Positions 43,700 to 52,792 are shown, counted from the stretch's first letter. The stretch is 64,000 nt of DNA from Streptacidiphilus rugosus AM-16 (GCF_000744655.1 NZ_JQMJ01000004.1:3658001-3722000); one strand, 5' to 3'. The notes: a model not told the origin generated them from the sequence alone. Translations and numbers: made by a program.

Positions 43700-43959
43700 A
43701 CCGGACCGACGGGCCCGCCCGGCGCTACGCGATGCGATCCGACACGACTCCCGCTTCGCCACGTCGGCGCGTCGGCACGCCAGGACGCTGGGATTCCGGA
43801 ATGCCGCGATCCCGGCGGGATGCCGGGTTTCACGGGTGCGGAAGGCTACAGTTCACTCCGCTGACGCGAACTCGTCAGCGGCGCGGCACCTGCCGGGCCG
43901 AGCATGACCGGTGACAGGAAGTCAGGCCACGCACGCCACCTCGCCCGGGAGTGAACCCC
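43700..43959. other. Non-coding gap with a stem-loop before the phosphoesterase
   Basis: 260 nt without a gene. The clearest structure is a perfect 9-bp hairpin at 43858-43881 (CCGCTGACG and CGTCAGCGG around CGAACT). It lies about 80 nt before the phosphoesterase start. It could be a leader hairpin or the end of mocR transcription; it has no U tract. Confidence 0.55.
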
Positions 43960-44865
43960 ATGCGTCCCAAGTCCCGCCTCTTCACCGCCTGCACCGTTGC
44001 CGCGGCCGGCGCCGCGATCGCGGCCGTCGCGCTCGCGCCGCAGGCCGGTGCGCAGGCCGCCTCGCCCAAGGCCGACGCCGTGCACGCCCAGCTCGCCGCC
44101 TCGACCCTGCCCACCTACTCGCACGTCGTTGTGGTCATGGAGGAGAACCACGCGTACAACGAGATCATCGGCAGCAGCTCCGCGCCCTACATCAACTCGC
44201 TGGCCAACGGCGGCGCGCTGATGACGCAGTCCTTCGCCGTCACCCACCCGAGCGAGCCCAACTACATGGCGCTCTTCGCGGGCAGCACCTTCGGTCTCTC
44301 CTCCGACAAGTGCCCGGTCAGCGAGGGCACCACCGCCAACCTGGGCTCCGAGCTGCTGGCCGCCGGGGACACCTTCAAGGGCTACTCCGAGGGCCTGCCG
44401 AGCACCGGTTCGACCGTCTGCACCTCCGGCAAGTACGCGCGCAAGCACTCCCCGTGGATCAACTTCAGCAACGTCCCCGGCGCGGACTCGGTGCCCTTCA
44501 CCTCGTTCCCGTCCAGCTCCAACTACGCGAGCCTGCCGACGCTCTCGTTCGTCATCCCGAACCTGAACGACGACATGCACGACGGCACCGTCGCCGCGGG
44601 CGACACCTGGCTGAAGAACAACCTGTCCGCCTACGCCACCTGGGCCAAGGCCAACAACAGCCTGCTGATCGTCACCTGGGACGAGGACGACTCGACCGAG
44701 AGCAACCAGATCGCGACCATCTTCTCCGGCGCGAACGTCGTCACCGGCCAGTACTCCGAGAAGATCAACCACTACAACGTGCTCTCCACCCTGGAGCAGA
44801 TGTACGGCCTGGCCAAGACCGGCAGCGCCGCGTCCGCCACGCCGATCACCGACATCTGGGGCTGA
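43960..44865 (+). CDS. Secreted phosphoesterase (alkaline phosphatase/phospholipase C superfamily)
   Basis: 301 residues from ATG 43960 (GGGAG upstream). Sec signal peptide (RPKSRLFTACTVAAAGAAIAAVALAPQAGAQAA). Mature-domain motifs are SHVVVVMEENHAYNEIIG (metal-binding Glu-Asn), FAVTHPSEPNYMALFAGSTFG (nucleophile region), DDMHDGTVAAGDTWL and IVTWDEDDSTE. These are typical of the PF04185-type phosphoesterase fold, as in acid phosphatases and phospholipase C. Only 4 nt separate it from efeO, so it is part of the iron-uptake operon. Confidence 0.88.
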   Translation: MRPKSRLFTACTVAAAGAAIAAVALAPQAGAQAASPKADAVHAQLAASTLPTYSHVVVVMEENHAYNEIIGSSSAPYINSLANGGALMTQSFAVTHPSEPNYMALFAGSTFGLSSDKCPVSEGTTANLGSELLAAGDTFKGYSEGLPSTGSTVCTSGKYARKHSPWINFSNVPGADSVPFTSFPSSSNYASLPTLSFVIPNLNDDMHDGTVAAGDTWLKNNLSAYATWAKANNSLLIVTWDEDDSTESNQIATIFSGANVVTGQYSEKINHYNVLSTLEQMYGLAKTGSAASATPITDIWG

Positions 44866-44869
44866 CGCG

Positions 44870-46063
44870 TTGTCCGCTCGTCCCCGGTTCCGCCGCCCGC
44901 TGCTCGCCGGGGCTCTCGCCCTGACGGTGGCGGGCGGCGCCCTCGCCGTCGCGCTCGGCTCCGACGACGCCCCGGCCACCGCCGCACCGGCCCCGCTCAC
45001 CGTCAGCGTCGACCGGCACAGCTGCGGCGCGCCGCCGGCCCGCCTGCCCGCCGGCCCGGTCGCCTTCGACGTCACCGACGCCGCGCCGACCTTCGTCACG
45101 GTCTACCTGACCGACCCCACCGGCGCGCGCGCCTTCGCCGAGATCCGCTGGCTCGGCCCGCGCCACACGCTGCCGCTGACCGGCTCGCCGGCCGCCGGGC
45201 GCTACGCGCTGCGCTGCGTCTTCTCCGACGGCCCGGTGGTGACCTCCGCACCCTTCGCGGTCACCGGGCAGGCGTCCGGCGCCGAGTCCGGGTACCGGCC
45301 GATGACCAGCACCGATCTGGAGCAACCTGTCACCGGCTACCGGGCGTGGGTCTCCGCCGCGCTGCCCGGACTGCTGGCCGCGGCCCGCACGCTGGACGCC
45401 GACGTCGCCCGTGGCGACCTGCCCGCCGCGCGCTCCGACTGGCTGCCCGCGCACCTCGCCTACGAGCGGCTCGGCGCGGCGTACAACTCCTTCGGCGACT
45501 TCGACGGCTCGATCGACGGCCGCCCCGACGGGCTGCCGGACGGGGTGGACGACTCCGGCTGGACCGGTTTCCTGGCGATCGAGCACGCACTGTGGCACGG
45601 CGCCCCCGCCGGGCGGGTGCGGCCGCTGACGCAGAAGCTGGTGGCCGACGTCACCGGGCTGATCGCCGACTTCCCCAGCGAGGACATCGACTCCGAGGAC
45701 CTGCCGCTGCGCACGCACGAGATCCTCGAGAACGCCCTGCAGTTCCAGCTCACCGGCCACGACGACCAGGGCGCGGGCACCACGCTGGCGACGCTGGACG
45801 CGAACGTCCAGGGCACCCAGGAGGTGCTGTCGCTGCTCACGCCGCTGCTGCGGGAGCGCGACCCGGGCCTGGTCGACGGCCTGGAGGGGCAGCTGACGGC
45901 GCTCCGCGCCGAACTGGCCGCCGCCCGCGCCGGGCAGGCCTCGTGGCCCGCCGCGGCCGGTCTGGACCGGAGCACGCGCGAGCGCCTGGACGGCGCGCTC
46001 GGCGCCCTGCTGGAACAGCTCGCCCGCATTCCCAACCTGCTCGCCGCGAGGAACGACGCATGA
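44870..46063 (+). CDS. efeO: EfeO iron-uptake lipoprotein/imelysin-type protein
   Basis: 397 residues from TTG 44870. Hydrophobic N-terminal segment ([21 protein letters not shown]), then a cupredoxin-like N-domain ([23 protein letters not shown], residues about 45-140). The C-terminal imelysin domain has the HxxE-type motif [10 protein letters not shown] and [10 protein letters not shown]. In EfeUOB, EfeO binds ferrous or ferric iron for the EfeU permease. Its stop overlaps the efeB start by 4 nt. EfeU is missing from this operon. Confidence 0.92.
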   Translation: MSARPRFRRPLLAGALALTVAGGALAVALGSDDAPATAAPAPLTVSVDRHSCGAPPARLPAGPVAFDVTDAAPTFVTVYLTDPTGARAFAEIRWLGPRHTLPLTGSPAAGRYALRCVFSDGPVVTSAPFAVTGQASGAESGYRPMTSTDLEQPVTGYRAWVSAALPGLLAAARTLDADVARGDLPAARSDWLPAHLAYERLGAAYNSFGDFDGSIDGRPDGLPDGVDDSGWTGFLAIEHALWHGAPAGRVRPLTQKLVADVTGLIADFPSEDIDSEDLPLRTHEILENALQFQLTGHDDQGAGTTLATLDANVQGTQEVLSLLTPLLRERDPGLVDGLEGQLTALRAELAAARAGQASWPAAAGLDRSTRERLDGALGALLEQLARIPNLLAARNDA

Positions 46064-47331
46064 CCATGAGTGACCGTCAGCCCGCCTTCGGACGGCGCGG
46101 CTTCCTGCAGCGGGCGACGGCCGGCGTCGTCGGGGTCGCCGCGCTCGGCGCGACCGCCGCGGACACCGCGCAGGCGGCGGGCGCAGTGCCCGCCGGCTCG
46201 CAGCCGACGGGCTCGGGCCGGGTGATCCCCTTCGAGGGACCGCACCAGGCCGGGATCCTCACCCCGCCGCAGGCGGCGGCGAGCTTCGTCTCCTTCGACG
46301 TCATCGCCCAGGACCGGGCGGCACTGCAGGACCTCTTCGGCGTCCTGACCGACCGCATCCGCCGCCTCACCGCCGGCGGCCAGGTCCCGGCGACGGACCT
46401 CGCCTCGGCCCCGACCGACAGCGGCACCCTCGGTCCGGCGCTGCCCTCGGACGGACTGACCGTCACCGTCGGCGTCGGCGCGTCCCTGTTCGACGACCAC
46501 CGGTACGGCCTCGCCGGGCTGCGCCCGGCCAAGCTGACCGCCATGCCGGTCTTCCCCGACGACGACATGGCCCACTCCACCGAACTGCACGGCGACCTCT
46601 CGCTGCAGCTGTGCGCGGACTCGCGCGACACGGTCACCCACGCGCTGCGGGACATCACCCGGCACACCCGGGGCGCGATCCAGGCGCGCTGGAAGATCGA
46701 CGGCAGCCACGCGGCCCCGCGCCCGACCGGCGCCCCGCGCAACCACCTCGGCTTCAAGGACGGGATCGCCAACCCGGACACCACCAGCGCCGCCGCCACC
46801 GACGCCCTGGTGTGGACCCACGGCGGCAGGGGCGGCGAGCCGGCCTGGACCGAGGGCGGCTCCTACCAGGTGGTCCGCATCATCCGGATGCTGGTGGAGT
46901 TCTGGGACCGGGTCTCGCTGAACGAGCAGGAACGCATGATCGGCCGCCGCCGTGACTCCGGTGCGCCGCTGGACGGCTCCGCGGAGTCGGACGTCCCGGC
47001 CTACCACGCCGACCCGCAGGGCCTGTACGTCCCCATGGACGCCCACATCCGCCTGGCCAACCCGCGTACCCCGGCCACCGCCGACCAGCAGATCCTGCGC
47101 CGCGGCTACAACTACGAGCGCGGCCTCGACCTCGACGGCAACCTGGACATGGGGCTCCTCTTCTGCTGCTACCAGCAGGACGTCTCCCGCCAGTTCGCCG
47201 CCGTCCAGGCCCGCCTGGCGGGCGAGCCCCTGGTCGACTACATCTCCCCGACCGGCGGCGGCTACTTCTTCGCCCTCCCCGGCGTCCGCGGCCCCCACGA
47301 CACCCTGGCCTCGGGCCTGCTGCGCCGCTAG
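46060..47331 (+). CDS. efeB: EfeB, Tat-exported DyP-type heme peroxidase/deferrochelatase
   Basis: 423 residues from ATG 46060. A twin-arginine signal ([12 protein letters not shown]) with cleavage near AQAAG is followed by the DyP peroxidase fold. The distal motif GxxDG is GFKDGIANP, and the proximal His is in [12 protein letters not shown]. EfeB is proposed to act in heme-iron release or ferrous-iron oxidation in the EfeUOB system. Translationally coupled to efeO. Confidence 0.95.
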   Translation: MTMSDRQPAFGRRGFLQRATAGVVGVAALGATAADTAQAAGAVPAGSQPTGSGRVIPFEGPHQAGILTPPQAAASFVSFDVIAQDRAALQDLFGVLTDRIRRLTAGGQVPATDLASAPTDSGTLGPALPSDGLTVTVGVGASLFDDHRYGLAGLRPAKLTAMPVFPDDDMAHSTELHGDLSLQLCADSRDTVTHALRDITRHTRGAIQARWKIDGSHAAPRPTGAPRNHLGFKDGIANPDTTSAAATDALVWTHGGRGGEPAWTEGGSYQVVRIIRMLVEFWDRVSLNEQERMIGRRRDSGAPLDGSAESDVPAYHADPQGLYVPMDAHIRLANPRTPATADQQILRRGYNYERGLDLDGNLDMGLLFCCYQQDVSRQFAAVQARLAGEPLVDYISPTGGGYFFALPGVRGPHDTLASGLLRR

Positions 47332-47456
47332 CGCGGCGGACCGAGGCGAGGTCGAAGCGTCAGGACGCCGGGAGGCTCCGGGCCGCGCTGACTCACCGGT
47401 ACGGGAACGCCGATCGGTGACTCGCAGGGTGACGGCATGTCAATCAACTGCGCTCG

Positions 47457-47473
47457 ATACCCCATAGGGGTAT
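47457..47473. promoter_or_regulatory. CsoR-like operator ATACCCC-ATA-GGGGTAT
   Basis: A perfect 7-bp inverted repeat around ATA, overlapping the first possible ATG (47472) of the permease gene. The TACCCC/GGGGTA arms match the known CsoR/RcnR copper- or cobalt-sensor operators, which lie over promoters of metal-efflux genes. This fits the metal theme of the neighbouring permease. Confidence 0.75.
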
Positions 47474-47483
47474 GCTCGCGATC

Positions 47484-48719
47484 ATGTCGGCCGTACACGC
47501 AGTCCTCCATGCCCTGTCCATCACCGGATCCATGACCTGGGCCATCACCTGGGCGCTGATCCTCGGCTTCCTGCTGTCCGCGATCGTGCAGGCGGTCGTC
47601 CGCAAGGCGACCGTCGTCCGACTGATGGGTGACGACCGTCCGCGGACGCTCGCCGTCGCGTCGGGGCTGGGTGCGGCCTCGTCGTCCTGCTCCTACGCCG
47701 CCGTCGCGCTGGCCCGGTCGCTGTTCCGGCGCGGCGCGGACTTCACCGCCGCGATGGCCTTCGAGATCGCCTCGACCAACCTGGTCCTCGAACTCGGGGT
47801 GATTCTGGCCCTGCTGATGGGCTGGCAGTTCACCCTGGCGGAGTTCACCGGCGGTCCGATCATGATCGTGGTGCTGGCCGTGCTGTTCCGGCTCACCCTC
47901 AGGGACCGCCTGCTGCGCGAGGCGCGCGAGCAGGCCGAGCGCGGAGTGGCCGGGTCGATGGAGGGCCATGCGGCGATGGACATGTCGGTCGACGCGGAGG
48001 GCTCGTTCCGGCGGCGGCTGGTCTCCCGGCAGGGCTGGACCGCCGTCTCCCACGTCTTCGTGATGGAGTGGGCGGCGATCCTGCGCGATCTGGTCCTCGG
48101 GCTGCTGATCGCCGGCGCGATCGCCGCCTGGGTGCCGGACTCCTTCTGGCAGAACTTCTTCTTCGCCGGCCACCCGCTCGCGTCCAAGATCTGGGGCCCG
48201 CTGATCGGCCCCGTCGTGGCGGTGGTCTCCTTCGTCTGCTCCATCGGCAACGTGCCGCTGGCGGTGGTGCTGTGGAAGGGCGGGATCAGCTTCGGCGGCG
48301 TGGTGGCCTTCATCTTCGCGGACCTGCTGATCCTGCCGATCCTGAACATCTACCGGAAGTACTACGGCACCCGGATGGCGCTCTACCTGGCGGGCACCTT
48401 CTACCTGGCCATGGTCGTGGCCGGCTACGCGGTCGAGCTGGTCTTCGGCGGGCTGGGCCTGGTGCCGGACCAGGCCGACGCCACGATCCCCATGGACGAG
48501 GTCAGTTGGAACTACACCACCTTCCTGAACATCGCATTCCTGCTGCTGGCGGCGGCGCTCCTGGTCCGCTTCCACCGCACCGGCGGCCGGCAGATGCTCG
48601 CCATGATGGGCGGCTCCCCGGACGCCGGTCATGCCGGTCATGCCGGTCATGGCGGGCACAGCGGGCACAGCGGTCCTGGAGGTCACGACGAGCACGACGG
48701 CCACCACGAGCACCACTGA
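47484..48719 (+). CDS. DUF318-type permease with a His-rich C-terminal tail
   Basis: 411 residues from ATG 47484. An ATG at 47472 lies in the operator and is less likely. Eight or more hydrophobic helices. Two Cys-containing helical motifs, GAASSSCSYAAVALARSLF and FVCSIGNVPLAVVL, mark the DUF318/YraQ/ArsP permease family. The last 35 or so residues are (H/G)-rich, with GHAGHAGHGG, GGHDEHDGHHEHH and fifteen or so His, a metal-binding tail. A second His/Met loop (GHAAMDMSVD) lies in the cytoplasmic loop. With the CsoR-like operator this suggests export of copper, nickel, cobalt or an organo-metal species. Confidence 0.85.
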   Translation: MSAVHAVLHALSITGSMTWAITWALILGFLLSAIVQAVVRKATVVRLMGDDRPRTLAVASGLGAASSSCSYAAVALARSLFRRGADFTAAMAFEIASTNLVLELGVILALLMGWQFTLAEFTGGPIMIVVLAVLFRLTLRDRLLREAREQAERGVAGSMEGHAAMDMSVDAEGSFRRRLVSRQGWTAVSHVFVMEWAAILRDLVLGLLIAGAIAAWVPDSFWQNFFFAGHPLASKIWGPLIGPVVAVVSFVCSIGNVPLAVVLWKGGISFGGVVAFIFADLLILPILNIYRKYYGTRMALYLAGTFYLAMVVAGYAVELVFGGLGLVPDQADATIPMDEVSWNYTTFLNIAFLLLAAALLVRFHRTGGRQMLAMMGGSPDAGHAGHAGHGGHSGHSGPGGHDEHDGHHEHH

Positions 48720-48727
48720 CCCCGTGG

Positions 48728-49288
48728 TCAGGCGACTCCTTCGGCCGCCCGTTCGAGCGAGGCGAGGTCCACGCCCGCGTCCAGCAGGACCGCGCGGGCC
48801 AGGCCGCCGCCCTCGCGGAGGAGACCGAGGAGCAGGTGCGCGCACTCGATCCGGCGGCCGGAACGGGACGCCCGCGCGGCGCGCAGTGCGAGGGCGAGGC
48901 TCTGCTTGGCGCGTCCGGTCATCCGGACGCGGAGGGTCGCGGTCCTTGCCGGGGCCGGGTCGGGTGCGGCGAGGGCGCCGGGGCCGAAGACGGACTCGAC
49001 CTGGTCGGTGACCTCGGCGAGATCGATCCCGATGCTGCGCAGCGCGTCCGCGTCCAGCGGGTCGACGCCGGCCGGTCCGCCGCCGGCGAGGAGCCGTCGG
49101 ACGGCGGCCCTGGCGTCCTCCAGGGTGAGGCCCGCGTCGGCGAGCAGCCGGGCCGCCGGGTCGGTGTCCTGCCGCAGCAGGCCCAGCAGCAGGTGCTCGG
49201 TGCCGAGGAAGTCGTGGCGGAGGAGGACGGCCTCCTCGCGTGCGGACTCGACGCAGCGGCGCGCCGCCGGGCTGAAGGTCTCCAGCAT
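48728..49288 (-). CDS. Stand-alone double Clp N-terminal domain protein
   Basis: 186 residues. Two Clp_N (ClpC/ClpA-type) repeats: residues 1-70 (FSPAARRCVESAREEAVLLRHDFLGTEHLLLGLL) and about 115-185 (MTGRAKQSLALALRAARASRSGRRIECAHLLLGLLREGG). There are no ATPase domains. Clp-N domains bind adaptors and substrates, so this protein may be a free adaptor or decoy for ClpC/ClpP. It lies 3 nt after the HTH gene and shares its operon and operators. Convergent with the permease gene. Confidence 0.9.
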   Translation of the reverse strand: MLETFSPAARRCVESAREEAVLLRHDFLGTEHLLLGLLRQDTDPAARLLADAGLTLEDARAAVRRLLAGGGPAGVDPLDADALRSIGIDLAEVTDQVESVFGPGALAAPDPAPARTATLRVRMTGRAKQSLALALRAARASRSGRRIECAHLLLGLLREGGGLARAVLLDAGVDLASLERAAEGVA

Positions 49289-49291
49289 GGC

Positions 49292-49507
49292 CTACTCCCT
49301 TCCCTTCGCGTACTTCTTGTGGACGGCCTGCCGGCTGACGCCGAGGCATTCCGCGATGTCCTGCCAGGACCAGCCCTGACCTCGGGCATTGCCCACCTGC
49401 AGCGCCTCCAGGCGCTCCGCGAGGGCCTGCAGGGCGCGCACGGCGCGCAGTCCCACGGCGGGGTCGCGGCTGCCCGCGGCGTCCGCGAGCTGTCGGGTTT
49501 CGCTCAT
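49292..49507 (-). CDS. Small HTH regulator paired with the Clp-N protein
   Basis: 71 residues from ATG 49507. The C-terminal half has a helix-turn-helix (GWSWQDIAECLGVSRQAVHKKYAKGRE); the N-terminal half is a coiled-coil-like helix (ALQALAERLEALQVGNARGQ). It directly precedes the Clp-N gene (3-nt gap), so the regulator and adaptor are made together. Two identical-arm dyads lie just upstream as likely autorepression sites. Confidence 0.85.
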   Translation of the reverse strand: MSETRQLADAAGSRDPAVGLRAVRALQALAERLEALQVGNARGQGWSWQDIAECLGVSRQAVHKKYAKGRE

Positions 49508-49510
49508 GGT

Positions 49511-49553
49511 GTCAACATACGTTGACGCCGGGGCGACGTCAACCCACGTTGAC
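49511..49553. promoter_or_regulatory. Paired GTCAAC-N4-GTTGAC operators upstream of the HTH/Clp-N operon
   Basis: Two perfect 6-bp dyads, GTCAAC-ATAC-GTTGAC (49511-49526) and GTCAAC-CCAC-GTTGAC (49538-49553), spaced 27 bp start to start. They lie immediately upstream of the HTH start (49507), where promoter elements are expected. This suits cooperative binding of the small HTH protein. Confidence 0.75.
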
Positions 49554-49603
49554 ATCGCCCCGGCGTCAGGCCCGGCCGGACCGGAGAGGGAGGGTGCGGA
49601 GCG

Positions 49604-50809
49604 TCAGCCGGTGAAGGCCGTCAGACCGTTCGGGGTGCCCAGGCCCGTCGGGCCGTCGTAGCCGACCTCGGCGGTGCAGAGGTAGGCGGGGCTGCAGCCG
49701 GCGGTCGAGCCGACCGTCACGTCGTTCAGCGACGAGGTGTGCGCGTACAGGTTGGCCGCCGGGATCGCCGCGTGCGCGCCCGCGTCGGCGTAGACGCCGG
49801 CGATGAGCGGCGCCGCCACCGAGGTCCCGCCGTAGACGGCCCAGCCGCTGCCGCCGTAGGTCTGGTAGACCGCGACACCGGTGGCCGGGTCGGCGACCGC
49901 GGACACGTCGGCGACGGTGCGCTTCGAGCAGCCGGAGTCCTTCTGCCAGCCCGGCTTGGGCTCGTAGGCGGAGCAGCCCGAGCTCGCACCCTCGGTGGAG
50001 CTGGTGTTCCACACGCTCTCGCTCCAACCACGCGAGTTGGACGCCTTGGTGAGCGCGGTGCCGCCGACGGCGGTGACGTTCGGCGAGGCCGCCGGGTACT
50101 CCACGCCGTAGCCGCTGTCACCGGAGGAAACGGTGATGGCGATGCCCGGGTGGTTGAAGTAGGTGGAGTCGTAGCCGGTGTCGGCCGAGGACTCGGAGCC
50201 GCCGTAGCTGTTGGAGATCTCGGTGGCGCCGAGCTTGGCCGCGGTGTTGACCGCGGTGCCCAGGTTGGTCATCGAGGCACTGGTGGCCTCGACCAGGATG
50301 ATGTGCGCGTTCGGGGCGATCGCCGAGACCATGTCGAGGTCGAGCGAGATCTCGCCCGACCAGGAGGCGTTGTTGCGCGGCAGGCTGGTGGTGCTGCCCT
50401 TCTGGTTCACCTGCTTGAAGCAGCCGCTGGCCACGGTGCAGGCCGGCAGGCCGTACTGGGACCGGTAGGTGGCCATGTCGGCGGCGGCGTTGGGGTCGTT
50501 GTAGGCGTCGACGATGGCGACCGTCTGGCCGGCGCCGCCGTTGGCCGGGAGGTTGTACGCGGAGAGCAGGTCCGACGGGCCGAAGCCGGACGGGGTCGCG
50601 TTCGGGGTGACACCCAGCGCCTTGACGCGCTCGGCGACGCTGGTCACGTGCAGGGCGTTGCAGAAGGCGTGACCCGGCACCAGATCGACGGCGCAGGCAC
50701 GGCTCCAGGAGACGCCGTGGCCGGCCGCCTGGGCGGGGCTCGCGGCGAGCATTCCAGTGACGGCGAGGGCCGCGGCGGCGGGGACGACCAATATCGAAGA
50801 GCTACGCAA
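49604..50809 (-). CDS. S53 (sedolisin) family serine-carboxyl peptidase, prodomain-poor
   Basis: 401 residues from TTG 50809, chosen because AGGAGG (plus-strand CCTCCT at 50817-50822) lies seven nt away. The signal peptide ends near SPAQAAG. Catalytic elements are Glu and Asp in SGEISLDLDM, the oxyanion Asp in SSGDSGYG and Ser in YGGTSVAAP. The mature part begins its catalytic core about 60 residues after the signal. Most sedolisins carry an N-terminal activation domain of about 180 residues, which is missing here. The enzyme may fold or be activated differently. Confidence 0.9.
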   Translation of the reverse strand: MRSSSILVVPAAAALAVTGMLAASPAQAAGHGVSWSRACAVDLVPGHAFCNALHVTSVAERVKALGVTPNATPSGFGPSDLLSAYNLPANGGAGQTVAIVDAYNDPNAAADMATYRSQYGLPACTVASGCFKQVNQKGSTTSLPRNNASWSGEISLDLDMVSAIAPNAHIILVEATSASMTNLGTAVNTAAKLGATEISNSYGGSESSADTGYDSTYFNHPGIAITVSSGDSGYGVEYPAASPNVTAVGGTALTKASNSRGWSESVWNTSSTEGASSGCSAYEPKPGWQKDSGCSKRTVADVSAVADPATGVAVYQTYGGSGWAVYGGTSVAAPLIAGVYADAGAHAAIPAANLYAHTSSLNDVTVGSTAGCSPAYLCTAEVGYDGPTGLGTPNGLTAFTG

Positions 50810-51135
50810 CGTACTGCCTCCTGTGAAAGGGGTGTCCAAGGGGCGTGCTCGTCCGACCGACGGCAGGGGGGTTTCCCCGCGCCGGTTCGAACATGGCGAA
50901 GCGGTGAACCTCTGAACACCCTCTGCCGGGGTGTCAGCTGGCGAGAACGCTAGCGGCGCTCATCGGAACATGACAAGGGATGAACGGAAGATCATCATCA
51001 GGTTTACCTGCGCGCAACAAACGGCAGCTCGGAAGCGGTAGTTCAGGTGTGAACACGCTGTGTGCGGCCTGCGAAGAGGTGGCGGGGAATCAGAACAGAA
51101 CCTCGGACCCGGCGAGGGAACGGACCGGGGAGTGA
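50810..51135. other. Intergenic region between two secreted enzymes
   Basis: 326 nt between the S53 and GH47 genes (both minus strand), with no gene. It includes the leader of the S53 gene and an A+T-richer stretch near 50961-51010 that probably holds a promoter. I see no hairpin of note at the GH47 3' end. Confidence 0.55.
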
Positions 51136-52578
51136 TCAGACCCAGGCGCGGCGCAGGCCCTCCAGCACCTTGCCCTCGGTCGACAGCAGCCCCGCCCGCA
51201 GGTCGAAGCGCGGCGTCGCGGAGAACATCAGCCACAGGTACTTCAGGTTCTCCGCGAACCAGTAGCCGGGGGTCAGGTCCTCGGGGACGGGCACCGCCGC
51301 GGTCACGTCGCGAATGACGCTGTAGCCGCCCTCGACCCGCTGCCTGCCGCGCATGCCGGTGAACCAGCGGTAGGCACAGCTGCGGTAGTGGTCGTCGCCG
51401 GTCAGCCGCCACAGGTCGAACGCCGAGTTGGCGTACTCGGGCCGCAGCTGTCCGGAGCGGTCGACGGCCGCGAGGGTGGTGAAGTCCACCACCTCCGGCA
51501 GCACGCCGTACCGGTCGAGCACGGCGGTCCACGCGTCGAAGTGCGCGGCGCCCCGACGCAGGTCGCCGCCCTTGGCCAGCAGCCCGGCGTAGAACGCGCC
51601 CAGTTCCCCGGCCCGGTTCCCCCCGGTGGGCCGGCCGGTGCGGAAGTCGACCGGGCGGAACCAGAGCCTGCCGCCGCTCACGACGGCCTGCCGCCGCACG
51701 ATCGCGTCCGTCAACTGCCGGTACCAGTCGGTCAGTCGGGAGTCGCCGAGGAAGGACCCGCCGACCTGGAGGTACTCGTAGAAGGAGTCGACCGGGGCGT
51801 TGGGCGCGGCGGCCGCACAGCCGACCCAGCGTCCGGACTCGACATGGAGCGAGGTGCCCAGCAGCCCCAGCGCGCTGCGCCGCGCCAGCACCGCGCGATA
51901 GGCCCGCAGGCTGGCGTCGTAGTAGCGGGCGTCGCCGGTGAGCCGGCTGAGCAACCCGAACTCCAAGGCGTTGCTGCCGATCTCGGCGAGCGTCGAGACG
52001 GCGCCGCGGACCGCGCCGGTGCGCAGGTTGACGTGGGTGTACGGCATCCCGGTCGGCGAGTGGGCGAACGCGGGCAGCAGCCGGTCCGCCAACTGCCGCG
52101 CCCGGTCCAGCAACGCCGGGCGGCCGGTGGCGAGATGCCCGGACAGCAGCCCGCCGACGAGCCGGATCACGGCCTCGAAGACCTGGACGGACGCGTCCTG
52201 GACGGGGTCGAGGTGCCGCTCGATCCACTCGCAGCAGCGGGTGACCTCCGCGTCCTCCCCCATCAGGTAGAGCGTGTCGAGGGCCTCGACGATGGAGAGG
52301 CCGAAGGTGTGCCCGGGTGCGAAGAAGTCGTGCCGCCTGCGGCTGACCGGCCGCACCTCGTCGTATCCCCAGGCCGCGGCGACGTACCCACGCCACCCGT
52401 GCAGGAACTCGTCCCGCACCTGCTGCGCGATCAGCGCGTCCTGCGACACCGCCGGCTCCGAAGGACCGGCCGCCCCCACCACGAGCGTGGCCGCCGCGAC
52501 CCCGCCCGCCCCCGCGGTGAGCACGCTCCGCCGCGTCGGACGGGCGACGGGACCGAGACGGGAGAGGAAGCGGCTCAT
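51136..52578 (-). CDS. GH47-like alpha-mannosidase, Tat-exported
   Basis: 480 residues from ATG 52578. Tat signal RPTRRSVLTAGAGG at residues 13-26. The fold and landmarks match glycoside hydrolase 47 (class I alpha-1,2-mannosidases): AAWGYDEVRPVS, SIVEALDTLYLMG, Glu135 in VFEAVIRLVGGLLSG (general-acid position), Asp264 in DSFYEYLQVG and Glu381 in RPEYANS. A near-C-terminal STEG may stand in for the Ca2+-binding Thr of TEAHP. GH47 is mainly eukaryotic and rare in bacteria. Calls are by motif reading; an actual activity is inferred. Confidence 0.8.
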   Translation of the reverse strand: MSRFLSRLGPVARPTRRSVLTAGAGGVAAATLVVGAAGPSEPAVSQDALIAQQVRDEFLHGWRGYVAAAWGYDEVRPVSRRRHDFFAPGHTFGLSIVEALDTLYLMGEDAEVTRCCEWIERHLDPVQDASVQVFEAVIRLVGGLLSGHLATGRPALLDRARQLADRLLPAFAHSPTGMPYTHVNLRTGAVRGAVSTLAEIGSNALEFGLLSRLTGDARYYDASLRAYRAVLARRSALGLLGTSLHVESGRWVGCAAAAPNAPVDSFYEYLQVGGSFLGDSRLTDWYRQLTDAIVRRQAVVSGGRLWFRPVDFRTGRPTGGNRAGELGAFYAGLLAKGGDLRRGAAHFDAWTAVLDRYGVLPEVVDFTTLAAVDRSGQLRPEYANSAFDLWRLTGDDHYRSCAYRWFTGMRGRQRVEGGYSVIRDVTAAVPVPEDLTPGYWFAENLKYLWLMFSATPRFDLRAGLLSTEGKVLEGLRRAWV

Positions 52579-52792
52579 CCCACCAGTGGGACATCCTGCC
52601 CACTTGTCACATCATCAGCACGCCCTGCCGGTCACCCGTTCGTGTGCCCCCGGTCCGCCGATCGGCACCGGTCCAGGGGCGGGCACGGACGACGCGCACC
52701 CCCGGCCGGAGCAGGACCGTCACCGCCACGGGTGGCCCGGGCCTGGCAGCGGCCACGACGGCGCCTGAGTCCTCGGAGTCCGACCGGTGTGC

